In this document: positions 6,704-7,982 of the stretch, in pieces
Layout: every line of letters starts with the position of its first letter
Numbering within the stretch: the stretch's first letter is position 1
NCBI GenBank assembly: GCA_964228455.1
Contig: CAXQZM010000064.1
Coordinates: 1-7,982 of the forward strand
Source of the DNA: CAXQZM01 sp964228455
Lineage (GTDB): Bacteria; Pseudomonadota; Alphaproteobacteria; UBA7985
Direction of reading: 5' to 3'
DNA: 7,982 nt
The notes under the pieces: model-generated
Databases searched by the model: none
Told to the model about the DNA's origin: nothing
What the model saw: only the letters and a program-made list of their open reading frames with translations
Translations under genes and position numbers: made by a program

Positions 6704-7982
6704 CCGCGTCCAGCAATTTGCAGGCCAGGAACAAAGATTGAGGGACAATGCATACTGCCATTTTGATCAAGATCACCCCCTAGGTGACAACTACTAAATA
6801 TTTCCATCATACTGCCAGCAATCGTCATTGATTGAACTGGCACACCTAATTTACCGTCCTCTATCAAAAAGCCCTCGGCACCTCGCGAATAGTCTCCGGT
6901 AAGGGGATTTAGTCCAGAGCCCATCATATCAGTAACCAATAAGCCGCGCTCTACTTTTGAAATCAAATCAGTCTGACTTCCCTTACCGCCGCTAACAAGT
7001 ACGTTAGAGGCGGTAGGCATTATTGTGCCTCCACCAGCATGAACCGCCCGCCCGTTAGTTGCCAAACCTAGCATTGCGGCGCTTCGACGATCTAAAAGCC
7101 AATTTTTTAAAACCCCTTTTTTTACAAGATCTAGCTTATTTGGGACATGGCCTTCTCGATCAATCGATCGCGAACTAAGGCCTCGCCTCAAAGTTGGGTC
7201 ATCCAATATTTGAACTTCTGGTGGAAATATTCTCTCTTCCATTTTATCTTTTAAAAAACTCTGCCCTTTCGCTACGGCAGAACCATTGATGCCACCTAAA
7301 AAGCCACCCACTATCGATTTAGCCATGGGCGCGTCAAAAATGACATCACCAATAAAACTTTCTATTGGTGCAGCACCAACCTTAGCAAGCGCCTTCGAGG
7401 TAGCACGGTCTATAATGCTATCTAAATCAATCAGATCTTCAAGATGGGTGGCGGTGCTATAATCAAAGGATCGGACTTGATTACTTGTGTTACCAGCCAA
7501 TACGCTAATGCCACGCTGAAATCGGCTATTAGCTCTAGATACAGAGAGTCCATTGGATGAGACTAAAGCATTGCGCCCTTTAGACCAGCCAACTTGTCCT
7601 CCGTCAGAGTTCGTTATGCCTGAACGTCTCATGCACTGCTCATACAGATAGGTCGCGCTTGAAATAATCTCCGTTAAACTAGGCTCTGAAGGATCAACTT
7701 CGTTGCTTCTAGTTGGCGTGTCTGGCTCGTCCGGTAGAGTTACGCTTGCCGATGGTGGCAAGAGTTTAGCCCGAGAGACAGCCTGTTCTGCCAGGTCCCT
7801 AAGACCGTGTTTATCAATCTGATTTCCTGCTAGATAAGCAACTCTGTCCCCAACCCAAACTCTTAAACTTAACTCCAAACTTTCGGCTTGCTCTAGTTCC
7901 GTTACTTCCCCATCCCGATAAGTAACACCTGACTCTCTAGCATACGAAAAAACAGCCTCAGAAATATCAGCACCTACTGACT
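6700..7982 (-). CDS. pmbA: TldE/PmbA-family protease subunit (N-terminus outside window)
   Basis: PmbA (TldE) is the partner of TldD in the heterodimeric zinc protease and contributes no zinc ligands itself. The frame stays open from the window's right edge (7982) through GADISEAVFSYARESG and ELEQAESLELSLRVWVGDR, so the apparent TTG start at 7878 is internal. About 426 residues are visible of the usual 440-450; only the first few tens are missing. Family features are the IFDAPMAKSIVGGFLGGING stretch (at the place where TldD has HExxxH, with none here), SFLKDKMEERIFPPEVQILDD, GLSSRSIDREG, GRAVHAGGGT, the signature GLLVTDMMGSGLNPLTGDYS (from base 6945) and a C-terminal GSMHCPSIFVPGLQIAG. Lack of the zinc motif and of the GTCGK cysteine assigns it to TldE/PmbA rather than TldD. 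Its TGA (6702-6700) overlaps the waaA ATG as ATGA. Alphaproteobacteria commonly carry a PmbA-like gene near waaA-lpxK, but usually with phosphatase and DUF4170 genes between, absent here. Confidence 0.94.
   Translation of the reverse strand, partial: SVGADISEAVFSYARESGVTYRDGEVTELEQAESLELSLRVWVGDRVAYLAGNQIDKHGLRDLAEQAVSRAKLLPPSASVTLPDEPDTPTRSNEVDPSEPSLTEIISSATYLYEQCMRRSGITNSDGGQVGWSKGRNALVSSNGLSVSRANSRFQRGISVLAGNTSNQVRSFDYSTATHLEDLIDLDSIIDRATSKALAKVGAAPIESFIGDVIFDAPMAKSIVGGFLGGINGSAVAKGQSFLKDKMEERIFPPEVQILDDPTLRRGLSSRSIDREGHVPNKLDLVKKGVLKNWLLDRRSAAMLGLATNGRAVHAGGGTIMPTASNVLVSGGKGSQTDLISKVERGLLVTDMMGSGLNPLTGDYSRGAEGFLIEDGKLGVPVQSMTIAGSMMEIFSSCHLGGDLDQNGSMHCPSIFVPGLQIAGRG

Noticed and set aside
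6704..6748. Start of waaA at 6748, giving 15 extra residues
   Set aside because: The extra residues lie inside pmbA, do not resemble WaaA N-termini, and would remove the tidy ATGA coupling. The ATG at 6703 fits the membrane-anchor start.
1..7982. CRISPR array, transposon, phage, toxin-antitoxin, RiPP cluster or tRNA gene
   Set aside because: No regularly spaced repeats, transposase or integrase motifs, short precursor-peptide gene or cloverleaf-like sequence was seen. TldD/TldE can process RiPPs, but nothing nearby looks like a precursor or biosynthetic enzyme.

Overview
The window looks like a chromosomal housekeeping segment from a Gram-negative bacterium, most likely an alphaproteobacterium with a compact genome. 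Lipid A/Kdo genes (lpxK, waaA) imply an outer membrane with LPS. The company of a TldD/PmbA-family gene next to waaA-lpxK, and of xseA beside purD, is a combination I associate with alphaproteobacteria. The genus cannot be fixed from sequence reading alone. Base composition is moderate, slightly AT-rich by eye and even across the window, with no sign of a transferred island.

Layout, left to right: the 3' part of tldD and the complete tadA run on the + strand (1-985) and overlap at TAATG. purD lies on the - strand (992-2230) and converges on tadA with 6 bases between stops. A 42-base divergent gap containing an imperfect inverted repeat separates purD from xseA (+, 2273-3682), which overlaps a secreted M23-family peptidase gene (+, 3682-4512) at another TAATG. 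That gene converges on, and overlaps by 4 bases, a - strand block read as pmbA/tldE (7982-6700, 5' end outside the window), waaA (6703-5417) and lpxK (5420-4509), each joined to the next by an ATGA overlap.

How the genes relate: waaA and lpxK work in the Kdo2-lipid A pathway (4'-phosphorylation of the disaccharide, then Kdo transfer). The M23 protein probably acts on peptidoglycan in the periplasm. purD is the second step of de novo purine synthesis, xseA the large subunit of exonuclease VII, and tadA makes inosine at the tRNA wobble position. TldD and PmbA/TldE are the two halves of a heterodimeric metalloprotease, and here one lies at each edge of the window.

Only about 48 of 7982 bases (986-991 and 2231-2272) are outside genes, once the purD and waaA starts are corrected to 2230 and 6703. 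I found no RNA gene, mobile element, CRISPR array, phage gene or pseudogene. I found no convincing evidence of an undescribed system. The points worth a second look are the TldD/TldE bracketing, the compact overlapped layout, the inverted repeat between purD and xseA, a perfect 9-bp palindrome inside waaA, and a few unusual residues at conserved sites (M23, LpxK, TadA).
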